Assembly: GCA_905235775.1 (NCBI GenBank) | Contig: CAJOMY010000025.1 | Location: 1 to 26,455 of the forward strand | Direction of reading: 5' to 3' | Source of the DNA: an uncultured Bacteroidales bacterium | GTDB taxonomy: Bacteria > Bacteroidota > Bacteroidia > Bacteroidales > UBA932 | DNA: 26,455 nt | Shown here: one piece after another, positions 1 through 7,283 of the stretch | Layout of the letters: the number at the start of each line of letters is the position of its first letter | Position numbering within the stretch: position 1 is the first letter of the stretch | The notes under the pieces: generated by a model | Seen by the model: the letters and a program-made list of their open reading frames with translations, nothing else | Databases searched by the model: none | Told to the model about the DNA's origin: nothing | Translations under genes and position numbers: made by a program

Positions 1-504
1 AAGTTCCGTAACCTGGGCATAACCGTCAAAGAGGTCCCATTTTGAGGGGAATTCGCCAATCTGTTCATCCTCCACCGTGTCCTCAAAGATAATCTCGTCG
101 CCGGCAACAAAATCGTAGGCATTCCAGCTGATGGAAGCTTTCCCGGATTGCGGAGCTGTCTGCTGTGCAGAAGCTCCTGCAGGCTTCTTGGTCCCGCACG
201 CTTCGCAGAACTTGCCGGTGTTCCCGGTATGGCCGCACTCCGGGCAGGTCCAGGTGTCATCGGCCACAGCGGCTGCTGTCTGGGGGCTCTGGGTATTCTC
301 CTGGTTCTGGTCTTTCTGATTGTTCTTGTCCTTCTTTCCCACATTCCCGTCCAGGATGTCATTCACGCCCTTCTCCACCTTGTTCCCCAAATTGTTCTCC
401 GCAGCGTTCTTGGCCCGGTTGCCAAGACGCTCCAGAAAGCTTTGCGCGCTGGCGGGTGCGAGCGCGAGCGCGATACAAGTAATGAGTAATGCGATTCTTT
501 TCAT
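1..504 (-). CDS. Secreted OmpA-family-like protein with zinc ribbon (N-terminal part; 3' end beyond left edge)
   Basis: Reading the minus strand from the ATG at 504 gives 168 codons with no stop before the window edge. A signal peptide covers about residues 1-20 (MKRIALLITC start, cleavage near ASA-Q). A basic, Asn/Lys/Gln-rich linker follows (about 21-80), then a CPxC...CxxC zinc ribbon (Cys87, Cys90, Cys100, Cys103), then a segment with YDFVAGDEIIFED and GEFPSKWD (about 130-156). That last segment resembles the region that precedes the peptidoglycan-binding domain in Bacteroidota OmpA-family proteins; this comparison is from memory. The OmpA domain itself would lie off the left edge and is inferred, not seen. 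The gene starts 26 nt after the LuxR-type gene at 531-749 and is probably cotranscribed with it. A four-cysteine ribbon in an exported protein is unusual. Confidence 0.75.
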   Translation of the reverse strand, partial: MKRIALLITCIALALAPASAQSFLERLGNRAKNAAENNLGNKVEKGVNDILDGNVGKKDKNNQKDQNQENTQSPQTAAAVADDTWTCPECGHTGNTGKFCEACGTKKPAGASAQQTAPQSGKASISWNAYDFVAGDEIIFEDTVEDEQIGEFPSKWDLFDGYAQVTEL

Positions 505-530
505 ATGCGTTTTGTTTTTGTGTTTGGCGG

Positions 531-749
531 TTATAGTAAATGAAGTTCCCCGGCTTTGAAGACCAGCTCTGTTGCTTTGTTCACACGGAGTTTCTTGTGG
601 AGCTGCTTCCTGTACCCGAGCACGGTGTCGGGCCGGATACCCAACTCTTCCGCAATCTGCGGAGTGCTGTACCCCTTGGCAAGAAGGCGCAAGACATCCA
701 TCTCACGCCCCGTCAGGGACACCACCTGTTGCAAGTTCTCATTATCCAT
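531..749 (-). CDS. Small LuxR/GerE-type helix-turn-helix regulator without receiver domain
   Basis: This 72-residue protein is almost entirely a LuxR-type (GerE) DNA-binding domain. It has the family pattern LTGREMDVLRLLAKGYS, then the HTH (TPQIAEELGIRPDTVLGYRKQL), then HKKLRVNKATELV. There is no room for a receiver, PAS or autoinducer domain, so any signal input must come from a partner or from expression level. It sits directly upstream of the secreted OmpA-like gene on the same strand (26-nt gap), which makes that gene a plausible target or operon partner. The GTG/ATG-proximal region has no Shine-Dalgarno, as is usual for Bacteroidota. The domain call is firm; the regulated process is unknown. 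Confidence 0.8.
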   Translation of the reverse strand: MDNENLQQVVSLTGREMDVLRLLAKGYSTPQIAEELGIRPDTVLGYRKQLHKKLRVNKATELVFKAGELHLL

Positions 750-772
750 AGGATTCGATTCTTTTACGCTTG

Positions 773-803
773 CAAAGTTCGTGAGTTTCAGCGACTTCTA
801 AAA
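773..803 (-). promoter_or_regulatory. Possible promoter of the LuxR-type/OmpA-like pair
   Basis: On the minus strand GAACTTTG (773-780) matches the TAnnTTTG -7 consensus except at its first base. A TTTT stretch lies 19 nt upstream (800-803), where the -33 TTG/TTTG is expected. It lies about 24-30 nt before the ATG at 749. Both elements are imperfect, so this is tentative. Confidence 0.35.
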
Positions 804-877
804 CCCCACGTTTATGGGGGTTGTGGCATAAAAATGCACTTTTTTACAGGTGAAATCGGGGAAATCAGCAGAAACGC

Positions 878-909
878 AAAAAGAGGACAAATCGAAAGAT
901 TTGTCCTCT
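878..909 (-). terminator. Intrinsic terminator of tRNA-fMet
   Basis: A perfect 12-bp stem (882-893 with 898-909) closes a 4-nt loop. On the minus strand it is followed by TTTTT (878-882, partly in the stem). It begins a few bases after the 3' end of the tRNA, as expected for a single-gene tRNA unit. Confidence 0.85.
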
Positions 910-913
910 GTAG

Positions 914-986
<73 letters not shown>

Positions 987-999
987 ATGTTTGGGACTG

Positions 1000-1029
1000 C
1001 AAAGGTAGCAATTATTTTTTTATTTCCAA
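1000..1029 (-). promoter_or_regulatory. Promoter of tRNA-fMet (TTG-N19-TACCTTTG)
   Basis: On the minus strand, TTG (1027-1029) is separated by exactly 19 nt from TACCTTTG (1000-1007), an exact TAnnTTTG match. Transcription would begin a few nt before the tRNA 5' end at 986. The box starts only 9 bp after the GH2 stop codon (1039). No terminator separates the two, so GH9/GH2 readthrough into the tRNA is possible. Confidence 0.8.
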
Positions 1030-1038
1030 ATCCCCGTC

Positions 1039-3108
1039 TTAAAGTGGTTCGAAACGGACGCTGTCGCGGGTGCCGGTGTCGGAGACGAGTTCGAAGGTGG
1101 TCCCGGCGTCACCCATCTCCAGGCCGTCGAACTTCCAGATCACGCCGGAGATCTCGCCGGATCCCTCCATCGTGCGGACGGGGACACCGTCGCGCAGCAG
1201 CGTGAGCGTCCGGGCGTTGGAATAGGCGGTGAGGGTGAAGCTCGATCCGGCAGGGCGCTTGCGGAGTCGCCGCTCGGTGATATAGACCGTCTCCTCGGTG
1301 CTGTTCCACCAGGCCTTGTACAGGTAGAAGACATCTTTCTTCGTCTGCCGGTCGCGGGTCACCAGGCCCTTGTCGTTGGTATAGAGCCGGGCGGGATTTT
1401 CCACGTAGTTCACGCCGTCGTCCGAATCCAGGAAGCCTTCCTTGCGGTCGGCGACCGCGAAATCGAACAGAATCCACAGCGAGGTGAAATTCAGCCAGGG
1501 CATCGCGCAAATCTGCTGCACGTGCGATTCGTGGGAGCGGTTGCCGTACGCCTCCATATGACGCCGGTCGTCCCGGTAGCGGCGGATGTCGCTCCCCTGC
1601 CAGCTATGGCAGAAGGGATTGATGCCCACGCCGTACTCGGACAGGTTGGTCACGCCCATGTGGTCGTGGATCCAGCTCATCGTGCCGGTCAGGCCGCTGA
1701 AATCGTCGTATTCGTAGTACCAGCCGTGGTAGCGGTTCTCGGAATAATAGTCGGCCTTCAGCTCCGTGTAGAAGTCGCGCCCGAAGACGCTGTCGTCCGT
1801 CAGGCCGACGGAGCGCGTGTCGTCGAGCGACTTGGCGTAGTCGTACAGACGGGCCGTCTCGTCCACCACCCTGCGGGCGTCCAGCCGGCCCTGGTAGACC
1901 GGGATGTTGCCCCAGCTGTCCAGCTCGTTCCACATGCCCCAGAAGCAGATGGACGGGTGATTGTAGAGGCTGGTGATCATGTCGTGCATCTGCTCGTGGA
2001 TATTCTCGAAGTAGGCGTCGGTCGCACGCTCGCCGCAGACATTGACCCAGGAGACCTCCGTCTGTACAATGATGCCCATGCGGTCGCAGAGCCGGAAGGC
2101 GTAGTCGTTGTGCGGATAGTGCGCCAGGCGCAGGAAATTGCAGCCCAGCTCGCGCACGATCTCATAGTCCCGGTCGAAATCCTCGCGGGTGAGGGCCGAG
2201 GCCTTTCCCTCCAGGTCCTGGTGCATGCTCACGCCGCGGAGCGGATACGGGCGTCCGTTCAGGAAGAAGCCCTCGTCCGGATCCATCCGGAAATAGCGGA
2301 AACCGACCTCGCTGCGGGCGGCGTCTCGGCCGACCCGCACCTCGACGGTATAGAGATACGGGTCCTTCAGGCCGTCCCAGAGATGCGGGGCATCGACCGC
2401 CAGATTGACCGACACGGCACCGGTGCCGCCCGCCGGGACGCTGACGCGCTGCCGGCCGCGCCACACGGCACGGCCCCGGGCGTCGCGAAGGACGATCCGG
2501 GCCGTGACCTGCCGGTCGCGCTTGCCGACGTTGACCACGCAAGCCTCGATGCGCGCCTCGGCGCGCTCCTGGCTGACCGAAGTCTGCGTCAGGTGCAGTC
2601 GATAGGGACCATACGCCCCCGGGCAGAGATACAGCTTGCCGAACTCGAGCAGCGACATCGGGTTATGCAGGCCGTTGTTCTTGTTGAAGTCGGACGAGAT
2701 CGGGATCATCTCCAGGTCCACGCTGTTGTCGCAGACCACCTCCACGACGTTGTCGCCGGGCTGAAGGAAGTCCCGCAGCGGCACGAGGAAAGGCGTGTAG
2801 CCGCCCTTGTGCGATGCCGCCAGAGAGCCGTTGACATAGACGCTGGCCGCCTGCGCCGCACCCTCGAAGCGCAGGTATGCTGCGCGGCCGGGCCGGACGC
2901 GGACACTGCGGCGATAGTGCGTCTGTCCGCGATAATAGGACGCCGTGCGTCCATCCACGGCATTGATACTGTGCGGCACCGTGACCGTCTCCCAGGACTC
3001 CCCGTCCCGGGAAAATTCCCACTGCTCCAGCGGAGTCTCGCGGGATGATGAAAGTCCTGGCAGCAACAGGGCTGCCAGGACCGTCATGAAAGTGGAAAAC
3101 ATGCTCAT
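1039..3108 (-). CDS. Glycoside hydrolase family 2 protein (beta-galactosidase/glucuronidase type)
   Basis: A 689-residue retaining exo-glycosidase of the GH2 fold. An N-terminal jelly-roll sugar-binding domain spans about 28-175, an immunoglobulin-like domain about 178-275, and a TIM barrel about 276-590. The acid/base is Glu395 in GMWNELDSWG and the nucleophile Glu491 in NLSEYGVG; both match the family pattern. A short non-classical beta-rich tail ends the protein. The N-terminus is hydrophobic (TFMTVLAALLLPG) but lacks a strong basic n-region. Start Met1 or Met3 are both possible, and export is likely but not certain. The start codon overlaps the stop of the upstream GH9 gene (ATGA), so the two are translationally coupled. 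Substrate cannot be told from sequence; with GH9 it may trim oligosaccharides from a beta-glucan or hemicellulose. Confidence 0.88.
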   Translation of the reverse strand: MSMFSTFMTVLAALLLPGLSSSRETPLEQWEFSRDGESWETVTVPHSINAVDGRTASYYRGQTHYRRSVRVRPGRAAYLRFEGAAQAASVYVNGSLAASHKGGYTPFLVPLRDFLQPGDNVVEVVCDNSVDLEMIPISSDFNKNNGLHNPMSLLEFGKLYLCPGAYGPYRLHLTQTSVSQERAEARIEACVVNVGKRDRQVTARIVLRDARGRAVWRGRQRVSVPAGGTGAVSVNLAVDAPHLWDGLKDPYLYTVEVRVGRDAARSEVGFRYFRMDPDEGFFLNGRPYPLRGVSMHQDLEGKASALTREDFDRDYEIVRELGCNFLRLAHYPHNDYAFRLCDRMGIIVQTEVSWVNVCGERATDAYFENIHEQMHDMITSLYNHPSICFWGMWNELDSWGNIPVYQGRLDARRVVDETARLYDYAKSLDDTRSVGLTDDSVFGRDFYTELKADYYSENRYHGWYYEYDDFSGLTGTMSWIHDHMGVTNLSEYGVGINPFCHSWQGSDIRRYRDDRRHMEAYGNRSHESHVQQICAMPWLNFTSLWILFDFAVADRKEGFLDSDDGVNYVENPARLYTNDKGLVTRDRQTKKDVFYLYKAWWNSTEETVYITERRLRKRPAGSSFTLTAYSNARTLTLLRDGVPVRTMEGSGEISGVIWKFDGLEMGDAGTTFELVSDTGTRDSVRFEPL

Positions 3109-5711
3109 TTGTTCATCGCCTTGACGACCTCATCAGCGGCCAGGCAGAGCAGCACATACTGCGGAGCCGTGTTGATGCAGCACTCGTTCTCACCCCAGTG
3201 GAACGGGTAGTCGTCCTTGTTCTCGAAGAAATCTTCCTTGACCAGCAGGCCCGGGACAATGCCGCCGGGGATGACGGAATAGTCCGCGCGGTTGTTGCTG
3301 TAGGCCACCTTCTTGGTGTTCACGCCCACGGCGGTCACGAAGGACACGTTGGAGTACGGATGGCAGCCGAAAATGAAATTCAGGCCGGCAAGCACATACT
3401 CGGGATCGATCAGGTCCGGGAAATACTTCCAGATGCGGTAGCAGTTGTAGGCGCTGTTGATGACGGACGCGTTGCCCGCCCAGCTGGCGCCGCCGATGGA
3501 CACGCCGTAGGGGTTGTCCTGGCCGCCGCGCGTGAGCACTTCGACGTAGGCGGGCACGAGGGCCTTGACCTTGTTCTGGAACTTCTTGTCCATATAAAGG
3601 TATATCTTCAGCGCCGCGGTAAGGTTCGGGCCGCCGGTGTACTGCGTGGAGAACATGCCGTTCTGCACGGGGCCGTTGGAGCGCGGTCCGGTCGGCCTGG
3701 CGTCCAGCTGCTTCTCCACGAGCGGGAGGAAGAAGTCCTTGTACTGCTTGTCGCCCGTGGCGATCCACAGCTCGATGGCCGCATTGATGCGGGGATCTCC
3801 GCCACCCATCCAACGGTTGTTGGCGGCCGGGGCGTTCGGATTCGGAGCAGCCGCTTCGAAATACTTGTTCCAAAGCATCTTGGCGTTATTCAGCGAACGC
3901 TCCGCCTCTTCGGGATAGTAATCCTTCAGGGCCGGGTAGGCGGCGGCCAGCGACACGATGTCCTGCATCACGCCGGCCGGGCTGAAGCGGCTCGTGAAGA
4001 CGTAGCGGTCGTCGGGAGTGCCGGAGCGGTTGCCCTTGACCTCGTAAGGGGCGAGCGTGGGATCGTAGACGAGACCGTCGGTCAGCGTCATCGCATCGCC
4101 GAGATGGTGGTAGTGGTGCATGTCGGGCTGCCCGATCACCTGCGCCACGAAGCCGATGTTCTCGACCTGGGCGTTGATGTTCAGCGTGCCGTGCATGATC
4201 AGCTGGACGTTGTCGGGCACGCCGTCGGGGACGTGGATGTCGGCATACTGCGTCTTCTCGTCGATGAGCGTCTGGTCGCGCATCGGCTGGAACTCACGCC
4301 AGATGTAAGCGAGGTCCTGCGTGGTGTTCAGCACGGAGTTGGCCTGGATGTCGAAATCGCCGGCATCATACCATCCGCCGACCGCAAGGCCGGGGATGTG
4401 CTCCAGCGGCTTGTATTTCGTGTTGGTCTCGTCCCCCTGGTAATAACCGTCGTGCAGGCGGACATTGGCCGGGGCCTGGAGGGCGTCGTCCATGTTGGCG
4501 CGGCCGTGCCAGATGCGATAGGCCTCGTTCACCTCCATGTGATCCATGTTCACGACCAGCGAGATGTCCATCGAGGGGTGCCACTTGTCGCTGTAGATAT
4601 CCACATCGATCGGGAAGGCGTTCGTCTCGACGCCCTGGTAGTCAATGCAGTACAGACCCGGCTCACGGACATCCGAGAAGTCGAGCTGAACGTAGTTGTA
4701 GCGGTGGTGGTACACGCCCCAGACCTTGGCGGGGATCTCCTTGGCCACGGTCTTGCTGCCGTCCGGATTCACGCGGAGCAGGCGTCCCGTCGCGGCCGGG
4801 GTGTCATTGCGGTCCAGTTCGGCCACGGCCACTTTCTTCTGGGCGGGAGAATAGCCCACCTGCGAGAAACCGATGTTCGCCGGACGGGTCCAGTCCTGGG
4901 AAATGCTGGGCTCGAGGTACCACTCGAGCACCTTGCCGGTCTTGCCGCCGGGCAGCAGCGAACGGAGCACGAAAGTACCGTTCTGCGCCAGGTGACGGCC
5001 GTCGTAGAGGCTGATCTCCTGATCGGAGGTCACGCCCACGCGCAGGGCCTCGTCCTCCGGGGCCATCACGATGCGGTGGCCCGTGGAGAGCGGCAGCGGC
5101 ACGAGGAAATCGCCCCGGCCGCGGTCGTCGAAGGTGGATTCACCGAAATACTGGGGAATCTTCTCCGCCACCGGATGCACCTCCGTATCGTGCATCGGAT
5201 ACTTGGGCAGGATGCGGGCGAGTCCGTCCACGAGATAGTTGTGGCCGAAGTAGGACGCGGGGAAGAATTCGAGATTCATGCCGGCCTTGCCGACCAGCTG
5301 CTCCGGAACGGGCTTGTCCAGCCAGATCTGCACCAGCACACCCTTGTCCTTGGGCAGGACCTTGAGCCGCGGGGCGAAGCCGTAATCCTCATAGGTCAGG
5401 TCCACCTCCACGCTGCTCTCGCCACGATCGATCCGGCGCGGGCTCACCACGCCGAAGATATCCCACTGCTCGGGCGTGTTCATCAGGCGGACGCCGCCGC
5501 CGGTGGCGATGCGCTCTCCCCGCTGGATGATCTCCAGGCCGGCGAATTTCTCGTCGTAGAAGGAACCGTTGTAGAAATTGTTGTACACGAGCACGTTCGT
5601 GCCGCGCGCCTCGAAATAGCCGAGGTCATTGAGTTTCATGTCCTGGGCCCGGACGCTCAGGGACAAGCTGGCCGCGAGAACCGCCGCGGCAAGCGGATAA
5701 AGACCTTTCAT
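3105..5711 (-). CDS. Glycoside hydrolase family 9 protein (endoglucanase-like) with CelD_N-type Ig domain
   Basis: I start at the ATG at 5711, giving 868 aa, because it opens a textbook signal peptide (MKGLYPLAAAVLAASLSLSV, cleavage near RAQ). An in-frame ATG at 5816 would add 35 residues of non-signal sequence and run into the divergent neighbour. After an N-terminal beta-rich region of about 250 aa that I cannot name, a CelD_N-like Ig domain lies at about 278-372 (from NIGFSQVGYSP). The (alpha/alpha)6 catalytic domain follows. The GH9 catalytic base motif is DAGD (449-452, in GGWYDAGDF). The likely proton donor is Glu843 in GENECCINTAP near the C-terminus. The FGCHPYSNVSFVTAVG stretch fits the usual substrate-binding segment. 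The enzyme inverts and cleaves beta-1,4-glucan-type chains. It is followed by GH2 through a 4-nt overlap. Confidence 0.88.
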   Translation of the reverse strand: MKGLYPLAAAVLAASLSLSVRAQDMKLNDLGYFEARGTNVLVYNNFYNGSFYDEKFAGLEIIQRGERIATGGGVRLMNTPEQWDIFGVVSPRRIDRGESSVEVDLTYEDYGFAPRLKVLPKDKGVLVQIWLDKPVPEQLVGKAGMNLEFFPASYFGHNYLVDGLARILPKYPMHDTEVHPVAEKIPQYFGESTFDDRGRGDFLVPLPLSTGHRIVMAPEDEALRVGVTSDQEISLYDGRHLAQNGTFVLRSLLPGGKTGKVLEWYLEPSISQDWTRPANIGFSQVGYSPAQKKVAVAELDRNDTPAATGRLLRVNPDGSKTVAKEIPAKVWGVYHHRYNYVQLDFSDVREPGLYCIDYQGVETNAFPIDVDIYSDKWHPSMDISLVVNMDHMEVNEAYRIWHGRANMDDALQAPANVRLHDGYYQGDETNTKYKPLEHIPGLAVGGWYDAGDFDIQANSVLNTTQDLAYIWREFQPMRDQTLIDEKTQYADIHVPDGVPDNVQLIMHGTLNINAQVENIGFVAQVIGQPDMHHYHHLGDAMTLTDGLVYDPTLAPYEVKGNRSGTPDDRYVFTSRFSPAGVMQDIVSLAAAYPALKDYYPEEAERSLNNAKMLWNKYFEAAAPNPNAPAANNRWMGGGDPRINAAIELWIATGDKQYKDFFLPLVEKQLDARPTGPRSNGPVQNGMFSTQYTGGPNLTAALKIYLYMDKKFQNKVKALVPAYVEVLTRGGQDNPYGVSIGGASWAGNASVINSAYNCYRIWKYFPDLIDPEYVLAGLNFIFGCHPYSNVSFVTAVGVNTKKVAYSNNRADYSVIPGGIVPGLLVKEDFFENKDDYPFHWGENECCINTAPQYVLLCLAADEVVKAMNK

Positions 5712-5756
5712 ACTAACTTTGGTTGCTAATCGTTCCGCAATATAATCATTTTTCCT

Positions 5757-5764
5757 TATATTTG
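5757..5764 (+). promoter_or_regulatory. -7 box (TATATTTG) for the DUF4380-type gene
   Basis: TATATTTG is an exact TAnnTTTG match 18 nt before the ATG at 5783 in the AT-rich divergent gap between the GH9 and DUF4380-type genes. No clear TTG is seen at the -33 position. I found no equally good box for the leftward GH9 gene. Confidence 0.5.
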
Positions 5765-5782
5765 TGGTAGCATTTAAAACGA

Positions 5783-6664
5783 ATGTCCACGATGAAACGA
5801 TTTTTTCTGCTCGCATGCTGCCTGATGGCAGCGGCCGCCTCCGCCCAGACCATCGAAACCCTCGGAGACGGCAAATACGGCATCTCCGTCGGCGACGTCA
5901 CGATGACCGTCGACGCCGCGCACGGCGCCAAGATTCTCTCCTACAAGCTCGGCGGCGTCGAGGTCCTCAACCAGGGCCGCATGCCGAATTCCTTCGGCAG
6001 CACCTTCTGGACCAGTCCGCAGAAAGAATGGAACTGGCCTCCGGTGGCAGAATACGACACCAAGCCCTTCCAGGCTGAGATTCAGGGTAATACCCTCGTT
6101 TTGACAGGCGATAAATCCCGCTTCGGCTACAGCGTGAGCAAGGCGTTCACCACCGACCCCGCGCGCGGAGCCATCGTCATTACCTACACCATCCACAACG
6201 AATCCGGCGAAGTGCGCCAGGTGGCTCCCTGGGAGATCTCCCGCGTGCCCAACGGCGGCGTGCTCTTCTTCCAGGCCAAGGCGGTCGAGCCCGCCAACAA
6301 CATGACCGGCCTGCCGTTCACGTATGAGCACGGCGGCGCCTGGTACGTGATGGATGAAGCCCGCGAGAACCGCAAGATCAACGCCGACGGCAAGGGCTGG
6401 CTGGCGTTCTGCAACAACGGACTGCTCTTCGTGAAGAAGTTCCAGGACCTGAAGGCCGGACAGGCCGCCCCCGCCGAAGCCGAGATCCAGGCCTACGCCA
6501 ACCCCGGCAAGACCTTCGTCGAGATCGAGGAGCAGGGCGCCTACACCACCCTCGCCCCGGGCGCGTCCGTGAGCTGGACCGTCCGCTGGTACCTCGCCCC
6601 CACCGAGCTGGACGCCGTGCCGTCCAAGGCCCTGCTGAAGCAGGCAAAAAAGCTCGCCCGGTAG
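5783..6664 (+). CDS. Secreted DUF4380/aldose-epimerase-like protein
   Basis: A 293-residue exported protein. The signal peptide is MKRFFLLACCLMAAAASAQ, beginning either at the ATG at 5783 (MST prefix) or more typically at 5792. The mature part is a beta-sandwich of galactose-mutarotase type: GAKILSYKLGGVEVLNQ near the N-terminus, GSTFWTSPQKEWNWPP (about 71-86), and GKTFVEIEEQGAYTTLAPGASVSWTVRWYL near the end. This pattern is what I know as DUF4380, related to aldose 1-epimerases. No catalytic His/Glu pair of true mutarotases is obvious, so enzymatic activity is not established. It is divergent from the GH9-GH2 pair and probably belongs to the same carbohydrate-processing function. Confidence 0.7.
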   Translation: MSTMKRFFLLACCLMAAAASAQTIETLGDGKYGISVGDVTMTVDAAHGAKILSYKLGGVEVLNQGRMPNSFGSTFWTSPQKEWNWPPVAEYDTKPFQAEIQGNTLVLTGDKSRFGYSVSKAFTTDPARGAIVITYTIHNESGEVRQVAPWEISRVPNGGVLFFQAKAVEPANNMTGLPFTYEHGGAWYVMDEARENRKINADGKGWLAFCNNGLLFVKKFQDLKAGQAAPAEAEIQAYANPGKTFVEIEEQGAYTTLAPGASVSWTVRWYLAPTELDAVPSKALLKQAKKLAR

Positions 6665-6845
6665 CTCTCATTTCCATTTTGGGGTGCCAAGTTGAGACAT
6701 TTTCGAACTCCTTCATAGAGGACTTGAACAAGATTTGGGAGCTACGTCACATTATACCAGACCCAACAAATCCGTTTACAGCCAAAGTATAAAACCGAGG
6801 GGTAAAGCAGAGTGCCCCAAAGGGCACAGTCAGGCACAGGCTACC

Positions 6846-6986
6846 TTAGATACCCTTATATCTCCGATAGTACGCCTTGACTCTCACAATCTTGCCATAG
6901 GAACGACGGTAATGCGCCCTTACCCTGACAAGAATCGGATACTCCACCCTAATGGAAATCCGAACTTCGTCAAACGGTGTTCTCAT
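6846..6986 (-). CDS. Small basic protein (46 aa) with two tandem 14-residue repeats
   Basis: A minus-strand ORF from ATG 6986 to TAA 6846 encodes 46 residues, rich in Arg, Tyr and Val. Residues 20-33 (VRVRAHYRRSYGKI) and 34-46 (VRVKAYYRRYKGI) are tandem repeats. At eight positions where both repeats have the same residue, seven use different codons (for example GTC/GTG, AGG/AGA, CGT/AGA, TAC/TAT). A repeat kept at protein level while its codons diverge is strong evidence that this frame is translated and selected. The ORF lies in an AT-richer gap with no other credible gene. It is downstream of a minus-strand promoter (7147-7176) and terminator (7068-7110), and a potential base-paired stem covers its start region. 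I do not recognise the family; a nucleic-acid-binding peptide is a guess from charge only. Confidence 0.55.
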   Translation of the reverse strand: MRTPFDEVRISIRVEYPILVRVRAHYRRSYGKIVRVKAYYRRYKGI

Positions 6987-6990
6987 AAAT

Positions 6991-7137
6991 TATGATTTAA
7001 AGTCCAATTGGATGAAGAACACGTGGAGGAGGTTCAAAGTACTCCCCTCGGTTAAAGGACAATTCTAGAAAAAAGAAAAACGGACATCTATTAAGGGATA
7101 GACGTCCGTTCTGTGATAATTGGACTTTATTATCATA
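6991..7137 (-). repeat. Inverted-repeat arms bracketing the leader (6991-7009 and 7118-7137)
   Basis: The two arms are complementary over about 19-20 nt: TATGAT, a 2-3 nt variable joint, then AAAGTCCAATT. In a minus-strand RNA the 5' arm (from 7137) would pair with the 3' arm, which ends 4 nt before the ATG at 6986. The translation start of the 46-aa gene would then be occluded and the terminator hairpin looped out inside. No target-site duplication flanks the arms, which argues against a simple transposable element. Confidence 0.5.
7068..7110 (-). terminator. Intrinsic terminator in the leader region
   Basis: A stem pairs 7079/7080-7091 with 7098-7109/7110 (13 bp with one A-C mismatch) around a 6-nt loop. 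On the minus strand it runs directly into TTTTTCTTTTTTC (7068-7080). The plus strand has no U-tract after the stem, so the terminator acts on leftward transcripts. Confidence 0.8.
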
Positions 7138-7141
7138 CTTC
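7068..7141 (-). ncRNA. Candidate small RNA or attenuated leader RNA (about 75 nt)
   Basis: A promoter identical in layout to those of the two tRNA genes here (TTG-N19-TACCTTTG, 7147-7176) is followed about 35 nt later by a strong intrinsic terminator. The predicted product is a short RNA from about 7141 to 7068. It is either a free-standing small RNA or the 5' leader of the 46-aa gene that only reads through on some signal. A 23-codon ORF (7136-7065) overlaps the terminator and could be a leader peptide. No known RNA family was recognised. Confidence 0.4.
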
Positions 7142-7146
7142 GAATG

Positions 7147-7176
7147 CAAAGGTAAAAATTATTCTTGAATTAACAA
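7147..7176 (-). promoter_or_regulatory. Minus-strand promoter TTG-N19-TACCTTTG
   Basis: TTG (7174-7176) and TACCTTTG (7147-7154) are separated by exactly 19 nt, the same boxes and spacer as the tRNA-fMet and tRNA-His promoters. No annotated gene starts here, so it must serve the candidate small RNA and/or the 46-aa gene. Confidence 0.7.
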
Positions 7177-7283
7177 GCATCCTTCAACCTATTTCGGCAC
7201 ATATGTAATAGGGACATAGACAAAGATTGTTCCCATTACCGGGACATCAGCAGCACCCAATTATACCTGCCTCAGGAAGCTTT

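Noticed and set aside
804..820. CCCCA/TGGGG hairpin upstream of the LuxR-type gene as a terminator
   Set aside because: The stem is 5 bp with only four T after it on the minus strand, and no gene lies between it and the tRNA-fMet terminator that would need it.
3198..5729. 843-codon plus-strand ORF opposite the GH9 gene
   Set aside because: It is an antisense reading of a high-GC gene with strong third-position bias, has no recognisable domain, and is fully covered by the well-supported GH9 frame.
6812..6827. Small hairpin (GTGCCC stem) as terminator of the 46-aa gene
   Set aside because: Only a 6-bp stem with no T-tract on either strand.
6735..6995. 86-codon plus-strand ORF in the gap after the DUF4380-type gene
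   Set aside because: No signal peptide, domain or repeat; it runs antisense to the 46-aa ORF, whose internal repeat with synonymous codon changes favours the minus strand.
7065..7136. 23-codon minus-strand ORF spanning the leader terminator
   Set aside because: It begins a few nt after the predicted transcription start and could be a leader peptide, but most of it is dictated by the terminator stem and U-tract, so coding cannot be supported.
6991..7137. A miniature transposable element with 19-20 bp terminal inverted repeats
   Set aside because: No target-site duplication flanks the arms and no second copy is visible in the window; the arms fit an RNA stem equally well.
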